From Vulcanimicrobiota bacterium (lineage in GTDB: Bacteria > Vulcanimicrobiota > Vulcanimicrobiia > Vulcanimicrobiales > Vulcanimicrobiaceae): DNA of 6,793 bases. The position numbers and the translations under genes were made by a program. Positions 1 to 5,325 of this stretch are shown in pieces. The first letter of the stretch is position 1; every line of letters starts with the position of its first letter. Location: assembly GCA_003133185.1 (NCBI GenBank), contig PKWF01000163.1:1-6793 (forward strand). The letters run 5' to 3'. Below the pieces are notes generated by a model. It had not been told where the DNA came from, did no database searches, and saw only the letters and a list, made by a program, of their open reading frames with translations.

Positions 1-358
1 CGCCGGCCTCGATGACGGCGACTTTCTGTCCCGATCCTTTTCCAAGCGACTTGGTAAGGCCATAGGCCTCTTCGAGTTGGATCGCTGTAAAGCCGCAAGT
101 TGACGACGGATTACAGCCGGAAAGCGGGGATATCCCGTTCTTGTTAGAGATGAGCGCCAGGCAGGTCGGCTTGCCGACGACTTGCGGGCAGGCAGCATGC
201 GCGAGATGTTTCGCCTGCCACTCCGGGACGTGGGTGAATGCCGACCGGCCCATTAGGGACGTGCCGGTACCGGTGGGTACGTTCGAGGATCCGCCTGAAC
301 TACAAGCGGCGAACGCCAGCACCGCGACGAGCGGTGCCGCAAATTTTAGGAATTTCAC
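1..358 (-). CDS. S53 (sedolisin)-like protease lipoprotein, N-terminal part; 3' end off window
   Basis: This reading frame opens with GTG at 358-356 and stays open for 119 codons to the left edge. The ATG two bases further upstream (360-358) is followed at once by TGA, so it is not the start. An AAGGAG sits 5 bases upstream of the GTG. Residues 1-19 form a lipoprotein signal peptide: two Lys, a hydrophobic stretch, then FAAC with Cys19 as the likely lipidated residue. A Ser/Gly/Thr linker follows. Residues 53-75 (HAACPQV, then a second Cys and LALI) and residues 90-119 (FTAIQLEEAYGL, then GSGQKVAVIEAG) match the entry to the catalytic domain of S53 or subtilase-like proteases, where GxGQTVAIVDA is typical. 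The catalytic Glu/Asp/Ser residues lie beyond the window. It is probably a cell-surface protease active at acid pH. The region before the catalytic domain is only about 90 residues, much shorter than a full pro-kumamolisin prodomain. A subtilase (S8) is the alternative. Confidence 0.82.
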   Translation of the reverse strand, partial: MKFLKFAAPLVAVLAFAACSSGGSSNVPTGTGTSLMGRSAFTHVPEWQAKHLAHAACPQVVGKPTCLALISNKNGISPLSGCNPSSTCGFTAIQLEEAYGLTKSLGKGSGQKVAVIEAG

Positions 359-363
359 ATGTG

Positions 364-369
364 CTCCTT
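364..369 (-). promoter_or_regulatory. Shine-Dalgarno site of the S53-like gene
   Basis: On the minus strand this reads AAGGAG, 5 bases before the GTG at 358. It decides the start in favour of GTG over the nearer ATG, which is dead after one codon. Confidence 0.7.
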
Positions 370-406
370 AAATAGAGTTGATCTGAGAGCGGCAGTACGA
401 GGAAGC

Positions 407-455
407 CAACGCAAGCGTTGCTCCCGAAGGGTCAGCCACGACGTTGGCAATTGCC
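407..455. repeat. Cluster of three small hairpins in the protease leader
   Basis: Three perfect short palindromes follow each other: CAACGC/GCGTTG at 407-420, CCC-GAA-GGG at 423-431 (extendable by GCT/AGC with a bulge), and GGCAATTGCC at 446-455. On the minus strand they lie roughly 50-100 bases before the protease start, so they could fold in its 5' leader. I could not match them to a known riboswitch. Confidence 0.4.
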
Positions 456-483
456 GGCTCGGCGATCGACGCAGCCATTTCAA

Positions 484-523
484 CGATCGACTCACAATCG
501 CTCCCTTAGTGTGAGTCGGATCG
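484..523. repeat. Bulged 13-bp inverted repeat, possible operator or leader hairpin
   Basis: The left arm is CGATCGACTCACA (484-496). The right arm is TGTGAGTCGGATCG (510-523), its exact reverse complement apart from one extra G. The arms are separated by 13 bases. The repeat sits between the two divergent genes, about 125 bases from the protease start and about 118 bases from the phosphoesterase start. It could bind a dimeric regulator as DNA, or fold in the protease leader RNA. The half-site order (TCACA then TGTGA) is the reverse of a CRP site. Confidence 0.6.
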
Positions 524-577
524 ACGGGTTCTTCTCGGGCCGACCTCCACATGGCCTGCTGGTTTTATAGCAGCGGC

Positions 578-600
578 CGGGCGATCAGCCCTTTCGCCCG
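578..600. repeat. 7-bp hairpin upstream of the phosphoesterase gene
   Basis: CGGGCGA (578-584) pairs perfectly with TCGCCCG (594-600) across a 9-base loop, 40 bases before the ATG at 641. No T-run follows, so it is not an intrinsic terminator. It may be a leader hairpin. Confidence 0.35.
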
Positions 601-640
601 AGCGGAAGGAAGCTTCGCAGGAGCATGGCATTGGCTACCA

Positions 641-1984
641 ATGGGAAAGCGACTCTCCGAGGTGGCTGCAGTCCTCGTCGTCGCCCTCACGATTTCATCG
701 TGCTCGGGGTCGTCGAATCCAACGCCGGAGCCGTTCGTTCGGGACAACCCGTTCTTGCAGTCCCTCGGTGCAAGCGGCACCGGAAAGATTCGCCACATCG
801 TGTATGTCATTCAGGAGAACCGAAGCTTCAACAATATGTTCGAGGGCTATCCTGGGGCCCGCACCACTTCGACGGGGAAAGACTCGTCCGGGAAAAAGAT
901 CCCGCTGGAGCCGATGTCGCTGAAGGTTACCTACGATATGGATCACTCGGCGCATGCAATGTTTGAGGACTGCAACGGAACCGGTGAGGTTCCCGGCACG
1001 CACTGCCTGATGAACGGCTTCAATAACGAACAAGTCTATGGCTCACCCGGCGGCCAATACTCGTACGTGCCGCACTCGGAAAGTAAGCCCTATTGGGATA
1101 TGGCGCACGAATTCGTGTTGGCAGATCGCATGTTTGCATCGCAAATCGACGAGAGTTTTGTCGCGCACCAGTACATTATCGCGGCTCAGGCGCAGTCGAG
1201 CGTTGACGTACCGTTTTCCTACTGGGGATGCGGCGGCGGTAGGACCGACAAGGTAGAGATAATCGAGCACAGCCGTATGTACGGAGGCTACCAGCGAGCG
1301 TGCTTCAACTACGAGACGCTGGGCGACGAACTCGACAAGGCCGGATTACCGTGGAGGTTCTACACGAACAAATACCGTGTGCCGCTTGGCGGCCTTTGGT
1401 CGGGATATCAAGCCATCCGGCACATCTTCCGTGGACCGGATTGGAAAACGGACGTGCTTACGCCGCAGAAGAGATTTCTAACGGACGTTAAGGCCGGAAA
1501 ACTCGCCAGCTTTACGTGGATCACTCCGCTTTGCGCAAACTCCGATCATCCCGACTGCGGCGGAGGCGGTGGGCCGTCGTGGGTCACGTCGGTAGTGAAC
1601 GCAGTGGGCGAGAGCAAGTTTTGGGATTCGACGGTCATCTTCGTTCAGTGGGATGATTGGGGCGGGTTTTACGATCCAGTTCCTCCACCGCACAGAGGGT
1701 ACGACGGCTTGGGCTTTCGCGTTGGGTTGATCGTAATTTCGCCGTACGCGAAGAAAGATTACGTTTCGCACGTTCAGTACGAGACGGCCAGCGTGCTGCG
1801 TTTTGCAGAAGACACCTTCGGGCTCGCGCAGCTGTCGGATGCGGACACACGCGCTACCTCACCCGCCGGCGATTGTCTCGACTTCAACCAGGCGCCGCGT
1901 ACGTTCGTGCCGATTAAAGCGCCCTTAGATGCGGCGTTTTTCTTGCGCCAGCCGCTCGACCCCCGCATTCCCGACAAAGAGTGA
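641..1984 (+). CDS. Phosphoesterase-family lipoprotein (phospholipase C / acid phosphatase type)
   Basis: The 447-residue protein hydrolyses phosphomonoesters or phospholipid headgroups, judging by family PF04185 (PlcC, AcpA). I start it at 641, not at the upstream in-frame ATG at 551, because residues 1-21 then give a lipoprotein signal (Lys-Arg, hydrophobic core, ISSC with Cys21). The weakness of this choice is that the only good AGGAG (619-623) lies 17 bases away. Family motifs occur in order: IRHIVYVIQENRSFN at 50-64, with E59 and N60 as metal ligands by analogy with AcpA; DESFVAHQYIIAAQ at 170-183, with S172 as likely nucleophile; WGCGGG at 195-200; TLGDELDKAGLPWRFYT at 226-242; QWDDWGGFYDPV at 336-347, with D338-D339 as metal ligands; and LIVISPYAKKDYVSH at 363-377. 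All expected active-site positions are present. It has no twin-arginine motif, so it is probably Sec-exported and lipid-anchored. It diverges from the protease gene and is convergent with acylphosphatase. Confidence 0.9.
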   Translation: MGKRLSEVAAVLVVALTISSCSGSSNPTPEPFVRDNPFLQSLGASGTGKIRHIVYVIQENRSFNNMFEGYPGARTTSTGKDSSGKKIPLEPMSLKVTYDMDHSAHAMFEDCNGTGEVPGTHCLMNGFNNEQVYGSPGGQYSYVPHSESKPYWDMAHEFVLADRMFASQIDESFVAHQYIIAAQAQSSVDVPFSYWGCGGGRTDKVEIIEHSRMYGGYQRACFNYETLGDELDKAGLPWRFYTNKYRVPLGGLWSGYQAIRHIFRGPDWKTDVLTPQKRFLTDVKAGKLASFTWITPLCANSDHPDCGGGGGPSWVTSVVNAVGESKFWDSTVIFVQWDDWGGFYDPVPPPHRGYDGLGFRVGLIVISPYAKKDYVSHVQYETASVLRFAEDTFGLAQLSDADTRATSPAGDCLDFNQAPRTFVPIKAPLDAAFFLRQPLDPRIPDKE

Positions 1985-2000
1985 TCTCGCGGCCGCTAGA

Positions 2001-2306
2001 TCAGCGGATGCTTGGCGTGACCGAAAACCCCTCGTCTCCTCGCGGTGAAACTGCTGTCGATCGCACGTCTTCAATACGGGCTCCGCGAGGGGGATGTGCC
2101 AGAATCTCTGCGATAAACGAATTCACGACCTTGGGCTCGCCTTCGGCCTCGATTTCTAGCGCGTCAAAGCCAACGTTACGCACGAAGCCCGTCACATCGT
2201 AGCGCGAGGCAGTGCGGCGGACCGTTTCACGAAAGAATACGCCTTGAACGATACCGCGGATCTTGAGGTTTCGTCGTTCGCGCACGGCAGGTTCTCTTCG
2301 AGTCAC
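2001..2306 (-). CDS. acyP: Acylphosphatase
   Basis: The 101-residue protein is a small cytoplasmic hydrolase of carboxyl-phosphate bonds such as acetyl- or 1,3-bisphosphoglycerate-type acyl phosphates. The signature IRGIVQGVFFRETVRRTA lies at 16-33, with catalytic R26 in the phosphate loop, followed by GFVRNVGFDALEIEAEG at 40-56, with catalytic N44. Most family members have VQGVGFR, so Phe24 in place of Gly is a small deviation. The start codon is GTG at 2306-2304. A second in-frame GTG (codon 8, at 2285) would give a leader length closer to usual, and the upstream Shine-Dalgarno signals are weak for both. The first start lies inside the inverted repeat 2298-2351, which may control initiation. 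The stop is 16 bp from the stop of the convergent phosphoesterase gene, with no clear terminator between them. Confidence 0.9.
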   Translation of the reverse strand: MTRREPAVRERRNLKIRGIVQGVFFRETVRRTASRYDVTGFVRNVGFDALEIEAEGEPKVVNSFIAEILAHPPRGARIEDVRSTAVSPRGDEGFSVTPSIR

Positions 2307-2351
2307 CTTGCCATTCCGGCTGCTTTAGCCTGCGCGGCAAGGTGACCTCGA
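2298..2351. repeat. Long nested inverted repeat covering the acylphosphatase start
   Basis: GTCACCTTGCC (2302-2312) is perfectly repeated in inverse as GGCAAGGTGAC (2336-2346). After one unpaired C (2347) the match resumes as TCGA on both outer flanks (2298-2301 and 2348-2351), giving a 15-bp stem. Inside the loop GGCT (2318-2321) pairs with AGCC (2327-2330), forming a nested hairpin. The left arm contains the GTG start of acylphosphatase (2304-2306). The right arm lies about 43 bases before the start of the hydrolase at 2394. It may be an operator for the divergent pair, or an RNA hairpin that hides the acylphosphatase start. There is no T-run, so it is not an intrinsic terminator. Confidence 0.75.
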
Positions 2352-2393
2352 TCATTAGATGTTTGCGGAGCGTGCTCGGCCAAGAAGGCACTA

Positions 2394-3131
2394 ATGAGCA
2401 AGGTCGAGATCGAGACCAAAGACGGGACGTGTCCGGGCTACGTATATCGTCCGAGCGGCAGCGGTCCTTGGCCGGCCGCTCTCATCTTCATGGATGGGCT
2501 CGGCATCCGACCTGCAATGCTCGAGATCGGCGAGCGGCTCGCAACGTACGGTTACTTCGTGCTGCTTCCCGATCTGTTTTGCCGGTCCGGTCCGTACGAG
2601 CCGATGGACCCACACGTCGTGTTCGCCGACCCCGACCAACGCAAGACCCTGATGGAGAGATTCTTTGCCCTCGCGACTCCGGCCAATATCATGTCGGATA
2701 CACGCGCGTTCTTGGACTATCTTGCGGCGCAGCCTGACGTGAAGCCGGGGGGTATCGGTACCACCGGCTACTGCTTGGGAGGCTTGATGTCGCTAACCGC
2801 GGCGGGCACGTATCCTGACCGAATCGTAGCAACGGCCTCGTATCACGGCGGACGGCTCGCGACCGATGCGCCGGATAGCCCTCACCTGCTCGCACCGAAG
2901 ATCGAGTCGCGAGTCTACGTTGCAGGCGCGATCGAGGATCAGTCGTTTCCGGACGAGATGAAGCAGCGGCTTGAGGTTGCGCTTACTAGCGCCGGCGTCG
3001 ACCACAAGATCGAAACCTACCAGGCCAAACATGGTTGGGTGCTGCGTGATACGCCCGCCTACGACGCCGCCGCTGCCGAGCGCCATTGGCAGACGCTGAT
3101 CGAGCTGTTGGACGCGACCTTGAAGCGTTAG
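2394..3131 (+). CDS. Dienelactone hydrolase-family protein
   Basis: The 245-residue cytoplasmic alpha/beta-hydrolase belongs to the dienelactone hydrolase family (PF01738), whose classic member opens the lactone ring in chlorocatechol breakdown; most members have unknown substrates. The order is N-terminal strand and WPAALIFMDGLGIRP (26-40), then YFVLLPDLFCRSGP (54-67), the nucleophile elbow GTTGYCLGG (122-130) with Cys127, GAIEDQSFP (178-186) with probable acid D182, and AKHGW (211-215) with His213. The Cys-Asp-His triad is therefore complete and spaced as in the family. The Glu that activates Cys in the classic enzyme is replaced by the MDG segment, which is common in this subgroup. An AAGAAGG lies 5 bases before the ATG. 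There is no signal peptide. It diverges from acylphosphatase across the inverted repeat. The natural substrate cannot be told. Confidence 0.88.
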   Translation: MSKVEIETKDGTCPGYVYRPSGSGPWPAALIFMDGLGIRPAMLEIGERLATYGYFVLLPDLFCRSGPYEPMDPHVVFADPDQRKTLMERFFALATPANIMSDTRAFLDYLAAQPDVKPGGIGTTGYCLGGLMSLTAAGTYPDRIVATASYHGGRLATDAPDSPHLLAPKIESRVYVAGAIEDQSFPDEMKQRLEVALTSAGVDHKIETYQAKHGWVLRDTPAYDAAAAERHWQTLIELLDATLKR

Positions 3132-3134
3132 CTC

Positions 3135-3163
3135 CCAGCTTAGTTCCAGGACTTCCGAGCTGG
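3135..3163 (+). terminator. Weak hairpin after the hydrolase gene, doubtful terminator
   Basis: CCAGCT (3135-3140) pairs with AGCTGG (3158-3163) across a 17-base loop, just after the TAG stop at 3129-3131. The stem is short and no T-run follows, so termination here is uncertain and read-through into the next gene is possible. Confidence 0.2.
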
Positions 3164-3168
3164 CGGAA

Positions 3169-3177
3169 TGATATGCT
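3169..3177 (+). promoter_or_regulatory. Possible extended -10 promoter for the envelope gene cluster
   Basis: TGATATGCT has the TGn extension and a TATGCT box (4 of 6 consensus bases), about 80 bases before the ATG at 3258. No recognisable -35 lies at 16-18 bases, which extended -10 promoters can tolerate. Confidence 0.25.
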
Positions 3178-3219
3178 ACGGCCCTCAACTCAATCCGGGT
3201 TGGTCGTGCCTCCCGTAGC
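3175..3219. repeat. 7-bp inverted repeat before the envelope gene cluster
   Basis: GCTACGG (3175-3181) is the reverse complement of CCGTAGC (3213-3219). Inside, CAAC (3186-3189) can pair with GTTG (3199-3202). The left arm overlaps the candidate -10 box at 3172-3177, so an operator over the promoter is one reading and a leader hairpin another. Confidence 0.4.
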
Positions 3220-3257
3220 GGCTAATCCTCACTTGGAGCCAGAGGAAGCCATGCCGA

Positions 3258-3671
3258 ATGGACCGTTCTAGTAATACCGTATCAGCGATTTATGGCTACA
3301 CCGTTTGCTTGATCGCCGTGCTCCTGTTTGTTGCGGCCAGCGTCGGCTTGATCGACGGCGTATTCCGAACGGTGAACCCGGGTTTCGAAGGTTCGCATCA
3401 TCGCATGAGCATGCCGTGGTCGCGCGCCCATGGATTCCAAGGCACACTACCCAGCGTCGCGCAGACCGGTTCCGCCCCCGGCTCAGTAGCCCAGCGCCGC
3501 AACACGTTTCGCGGTGCGATGATTGTGCGAGCGCGTCTGAACGCGGTACGCGGGCTAGTGGTCAGCCTGGTGTTGTTGATCATCTCGATCGTGCTCTTCA
3601 GGGGGCATTGGAGATGGCTAAACGCCCCGCGGGCCGGCTTAACGGCCATCCAGGCGGGTAAGAGCGATTAG
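3258..3671 (+). CDS. Small two-helix membrane protein of unknown function
   Basis: The 137-residue protein is not one I can name. Two hydrophobic helices are plain: residues 14-35 (YTVCLIAVLLFVAASVG and following) and 99-114 (GLVVSLVLLIISIVLF), the second followed by the basic-aromatic RGHWRW. The 60-residue region between them has many Gly, Ser, His and Arg, including an Arg-rich stretch just before helix 2. The YGYTVCLIAVLLF opening resembles unnamed two- to four-helix membrane proteins of soil bacteria. The ATG at 3258 is chosen over the one at 3251, which reaches a stop after six codons; AGAGGAAG lies 9 bases upstream. Its stop is 2 bases from the next start, so the two are probably co-translated. 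No charged residue pattern suggests transport or catalysis. Confidence 0.75.
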   Translation: MDRSSNTVSAIYGYTVCLIAVLLFVAASVGLIDGVFRTVNPGFEGSHHRMSMPWSRAHGFQGTLPSVAQTGSAPGSVAQRRNTFRGAMIVRARLNAVRGLVVSLVLLIISIVLFRGHWRWLNAPRAGLTAIQAGKSD

Positions 3672-3673
3672 AG

Positions 3674-4129
3674 ATGCGATTCCGGCCTATCCGACCACGG
3701 GCCTACGCGTTGTTCGCGGCGTTCGCAATCGCGACGATTTCGGCGGCAAGTGCGAAAGGTGTGACGCTCGTTCAACAGGCGGACGGCTCGGTCCGCACGT
3801 ATGTTGATGTCAACATCCGACTCTCCGGGCAAACACTCTGGCTGCGCAGTGCCGATAGAAAAGGCGTACTCAAAATCGGTAATGGCGCATGTTCGTTTAT
3901 CGGAGCAATTCAGCGTTGCCTTCCCTATACGGTTGCGCTGATACAGGATGGCAAGACCCGTCAGATCGCGATTTTACATGGGACGGTCTTCCTGAATTTA
4001 TCGAAGACGGCACAGCACTTGCCGCTCTCGTCGGAGGAATTGGCCCCGCGAACCATACTCGCCTTGTGGCGCACGGTTCGCGGAACGTACGTTACGATAA
4101 AGGGGAGCATTGACGAGGTGGCTCCGTGA
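3674..4129 (+). CDS. Secreted protein of unknown function with a cysteine pair
   Basis: The 151-residue protein has a signal peptide: five Arg in the first 11 residues, a hydrophobic core, and likely cleavage after ASA (25-27). The mature part looks mainly beta, with alternating hydrophobic residues in QTLWLRSAD (53-61), AIQRCLPYTVALIQDG (78-93) and TRQIAILHGTVFLNLS (95-110). Cys73 and Cys82 flank a short turn (ACSFIGAIQRC) and could form a disulfide outside the cytoplasm. I recognise no named domain. The start lies 2 bases after the stop of the membrane protein gene, and the stop overlaps the next start by 4 bases (GTGA at 4126-4129). This tight coupling suggests roughly equal production of the three proteins and a shared task in the envelope. 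Confidence 0.78.
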   Translation: MRFRPIRPRAYALFAAFAIATISAASAKGVTLVQQADGSVRTYVDVNIRLSGQTLWLRSADRKGVLKIGNGACSFIGAIQRCLPYTVALIQDGKTRQIAILHGTVFLNLSKTAQHLPLSSEELAPRTILALWRTVRGTYVTIKGSIDEVAP

Positions 4130-4851
4130 GCGGCGCTTTACGAAGCGTAATCGCACTCGTGCTGATGGCAAGTGCGCCTGCCGCTGCGCTGGCGCAGAGT
4201 CACGCAAGCAGTCATGTCTCGAGCGGTGCCGCCGGGCATGTCTCGGGCGGCGGCGGGCGCGTCTCCACGCCGTCGGCGCCGGCCGCGCCGCCGGCACAGA
4301 GCCACGGTTTCAGTTTCCCGAACGAATCCAACGTGCGACCCATAGCGGTCCCACGTCCCGTCGCGCCACCGGTTTCAATCGGAACCGGCGCAAGTCACGC
4401 GCCTACCAAATACATGCATTCGCCCGTTAACGGGAACGTTACCGGTGGCCCATATCACGGACAGTTTCATGGTCGCGTGATTTACAACCCGCGCCGGTGG
4501 GGAGGCTGGGGATGGAATCGCGGCATACATTGGTACCCGGCTCCGATCTATTGGGGAGGCGGATTCTGGGGCCCGTTCGGATTTAGCGGACTAGGCGCGG
4601 GATTACTTTTTGGATCGATCATCGATTATCAAGACCAGGCCATTTATCCGTCGTATCAGATCGAGCCGAGCAGCCCCGGAGCAGAGCTTCTGCAGAACTA
4701 CGGGCTTCAGCAGACGGAATGCGGACCGCCAAATTTGGTAGTCATCTGGGGGCCCGACAACAGTGTGATTTGCGCCTACCCGAACGATCTAGTCGGAGCG
4801 GGCAACTACGAGCTCGATCCCACGACGTTAACGATCGTATCGCAGTCCTAG
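4126..4851 (+). CDS. Secreted Gly/Ser/His/Trp-rich protein of unknown function
   Basis: The 241-residue protein starts with GTG at 4126, served by GAGGTG (4115-4120) 5 bases upstream, and overlaps the previous stop by 4 bases. The signal peptide has likely cleavage after ALA (21-23). The mature chain has three zones. Residues 24-100 are low-complexity Ser/Gly/His/Ala/Pro with SHVSSG and GHVSGG repeats. Residues 118-155 are rich in Trp, Gly, Tyr and Phe, with WGGWGW, HWYPAPIYW and GGGFWGPFGF; such segments often bind surfaces or membranes or self-associate. Residues 180-240 are an ordered tail with VVIWGPDNSVICAYPNDL. Cys199 and Cys216 in the tail could form a disulfide. The His-rich N-terminal zone could bind metal, but no defined site is visible. 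It may be a surface or matrix protein; I recognise no named family. Confidence 0.75.
   Translation: MSGALRSVIALVLMASAPAAALAQSHASSHVSSGAAGHVSGGGGRVSTPSAPAAPPAQSHGFSFPNESNVRPIAVPRPVAPPVSIGTGASHAPTKYMHSPVNGNVTGGPYHGQFHGRVIYNPRRWGGWGWNRGIHWYPAPIYWGGGFWGPFGFSGLGAGLLFGSIIDYQDQAIYPSYQIEPSSPGAELLQNYGLQQTECGPPNLVVIWGPDNSVICAYPNDLVGAGNYELDPTTLTIVSQS
4213..4250 (+). repeat. 14-bp direct repeat in the low-complexity coding zone
   Basis: CATGTCTCGAGCGG (4213-4226) recurs as CATGTCTCGGGCGG (4237-4250), one mismatch, offset by 24 bases or 8 codons. It encodes HVSSG and HVSGG. It is probably a remnant of tandem duplication within the gene. Confidence 0.6.
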
Positions 4852-4886
4852 CCAATTTCTCTCAAAAAGGGACTTCAGTAACCGCC

Positions 4887-4893
4887 GGAGGAG
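4887..4893 (+). promoter_or_regulatory. Strong ribosome binding site of the OB-fold-like lipoprotein gene
   Basis: GGAGGAG ends 4 bases before the ATG at 4898. It is the best Shine-Dalgarno sequence in the window, so this gene may be translated more strongly than its coupled neighbours. The 46-base gap before it holds no hairpin or promoter I can support. Confidence 0.75.
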
Positions 4894-4897
4894 ATCG

Positions 4898-5317
4898 ATG
4901 CTTTCACTTTCACATTCACACTTGCCGTACTTGCGGGCCGCGATAACGCGCGCGGCGTTTCTGGCAGCCCTTGTCTCGACCGTCGCTTGTGGTCACACGA
5001 GCCAGGTCGCACCGTCTGCACTCGCCGCCAATCCCGCCGACTATGACGGACAGAGCGTCACCGTCTCGGGGACCGTAAAGAACCCCACGGCCATGCAGAT
5101 GCGCCGCGGCACGGCGACGACCTATCAGCTGTGTGATAACGCGTGCATCACGGTCATTGCGTTTGACGACCCGAACGTTAGCGACGGGAGTCAGGTGACA
5201 ACGACCGGTCGTTTCCGCGCCTCTTTTGGGAGTAAGCAAATGATGACAAACGTCCTGATCGTTGGCGGCCACATGCGCGGCTCCGGCGGCGCGGCGGCGC
5301 TTTCACCGTCGCCATAA
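4898..5317 (+). CDS. OB-fold-like lipoprotein of unknown function
   Basis: The 139-residue protein has a basic-to-hydrophobic leader ending in TVAC, so Cys31 is the likely lipidated residue, although Thr at -3 is not ideal. Residues 43-125 look like a small beta-barrel of the bacterial OB-fold type: NPADYDGQSVTVSGTVKNP (45-63), then TATTYQLCDNACITVIAFDD (72-91), then GSQVTTTGRFRASFG (97-111) and MMTNVLIVGGHM (115-126). The pattern 'position, YDGQxVTVxGxV, ligand-type strand, GxxVxVxGxF' is typical of periplasmic OB domains. Cys79 and Cys83 lie close together in the strand region. The last 14 residues (Gly/Ala/Ser/Pro) look unstructured. The ATG follows a strong GGAGGAG. The stop is 8 bases from the annotated start of the next gene. 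Binding partner unknown. Confidence 0.75.
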   Translation: MLSLSHSHLPYLRAAITRAAFLAALVSTVACGHTSQVAPSALAANPADYDGQSVTVSGTVKNPTAMQMRRGTATTYQLCDNACITVIAFDDPNVSDGSQVTTTGRFRASFGSKQMMTNVLIVGGHMRGSGGAAALSPSP

Positions 5318-5325
5318 CCGCCGGA

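Larger units (their letters stand above)
359..640. promoter_or_regulatory. Divergent intergenic control region between protease and phosphoesterase genes
   Basis: These 282 bases separate two divergent lipoprotein genes and hold no convincing gene. They contain a bulged inverted repeat (484-523), three GATCGAC copies (464-470, 485-491, 519-525), small hairpins at 407-455, and a hairpin at 578-600. On the minus strand 564-569 reads TATAAA, a fair -10 box, but no good -35 lies 16-18 bases from it. If it is used, the protease mRNA would have a leader of about 200 bases. No clear sigma-70 promoter is visible for the plus-strand gene. That this region controls both genes is inferred from its position. 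Confidence 0.5.

Noticed and set aside
141..371. 76-codon plus-strand frame
   Set aside because: Lies antisense to the S53-like gene, whose frame has a signal peptide and recognisable motifs; the plus frame has none.
407..455. Cyclic di-GMP or other known riboswitch in the protease leader
   Set aside because: I compared the stems with the GEMM core pattern from memory and the conserved bases are not there.
484..523. CRP-type site because of TCACA and TGTGA
   Set aside because: The half-sites are in the wrong order and 13 bases apart; CRP needs TGTGA-N6-TCACA.
355..552. 65-codon minus-strand frame in the divergent region, ending at the protease start
   Set aside because: No family motif, arginine-rich shadow-like composition, and it fills a region full of inverted repeats; a leader is the simpler reading.
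551..640. N-terminal extension of the phosphoesterase from the ATG at 551
   Set aside because: It would put 30 residues before a perfect lipoprotein signal peptide and would bury the export signal.
1985..2007. Bidirectional terminator between the convergent genes (CCGC/GCGG around 1993-2007)
   Set aside because: Only a 4-bp stem and no T-run on either strand.
2308..2313. TTGCCA as a -35 box for the hydrolase gene
   Set aside because: No -10 box lies 16-18 bases downstream, and the bases belong to the inverted repeat.
2342..2737. 131-codon plus-strand frame starting inside the inverted repeat
   Set aside because: Overlaps the dienelactone hydrolase gene, whose frame has a full catalytic triad; the other frame is arginine-rich and has no motif.
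3200..3228. TTGGTC...TAATCC as a promoter for the gene at 3258
   Set aside because: Spacing of 17 is right but the boxes match consensus at only 3 and 2 of 6 positions.
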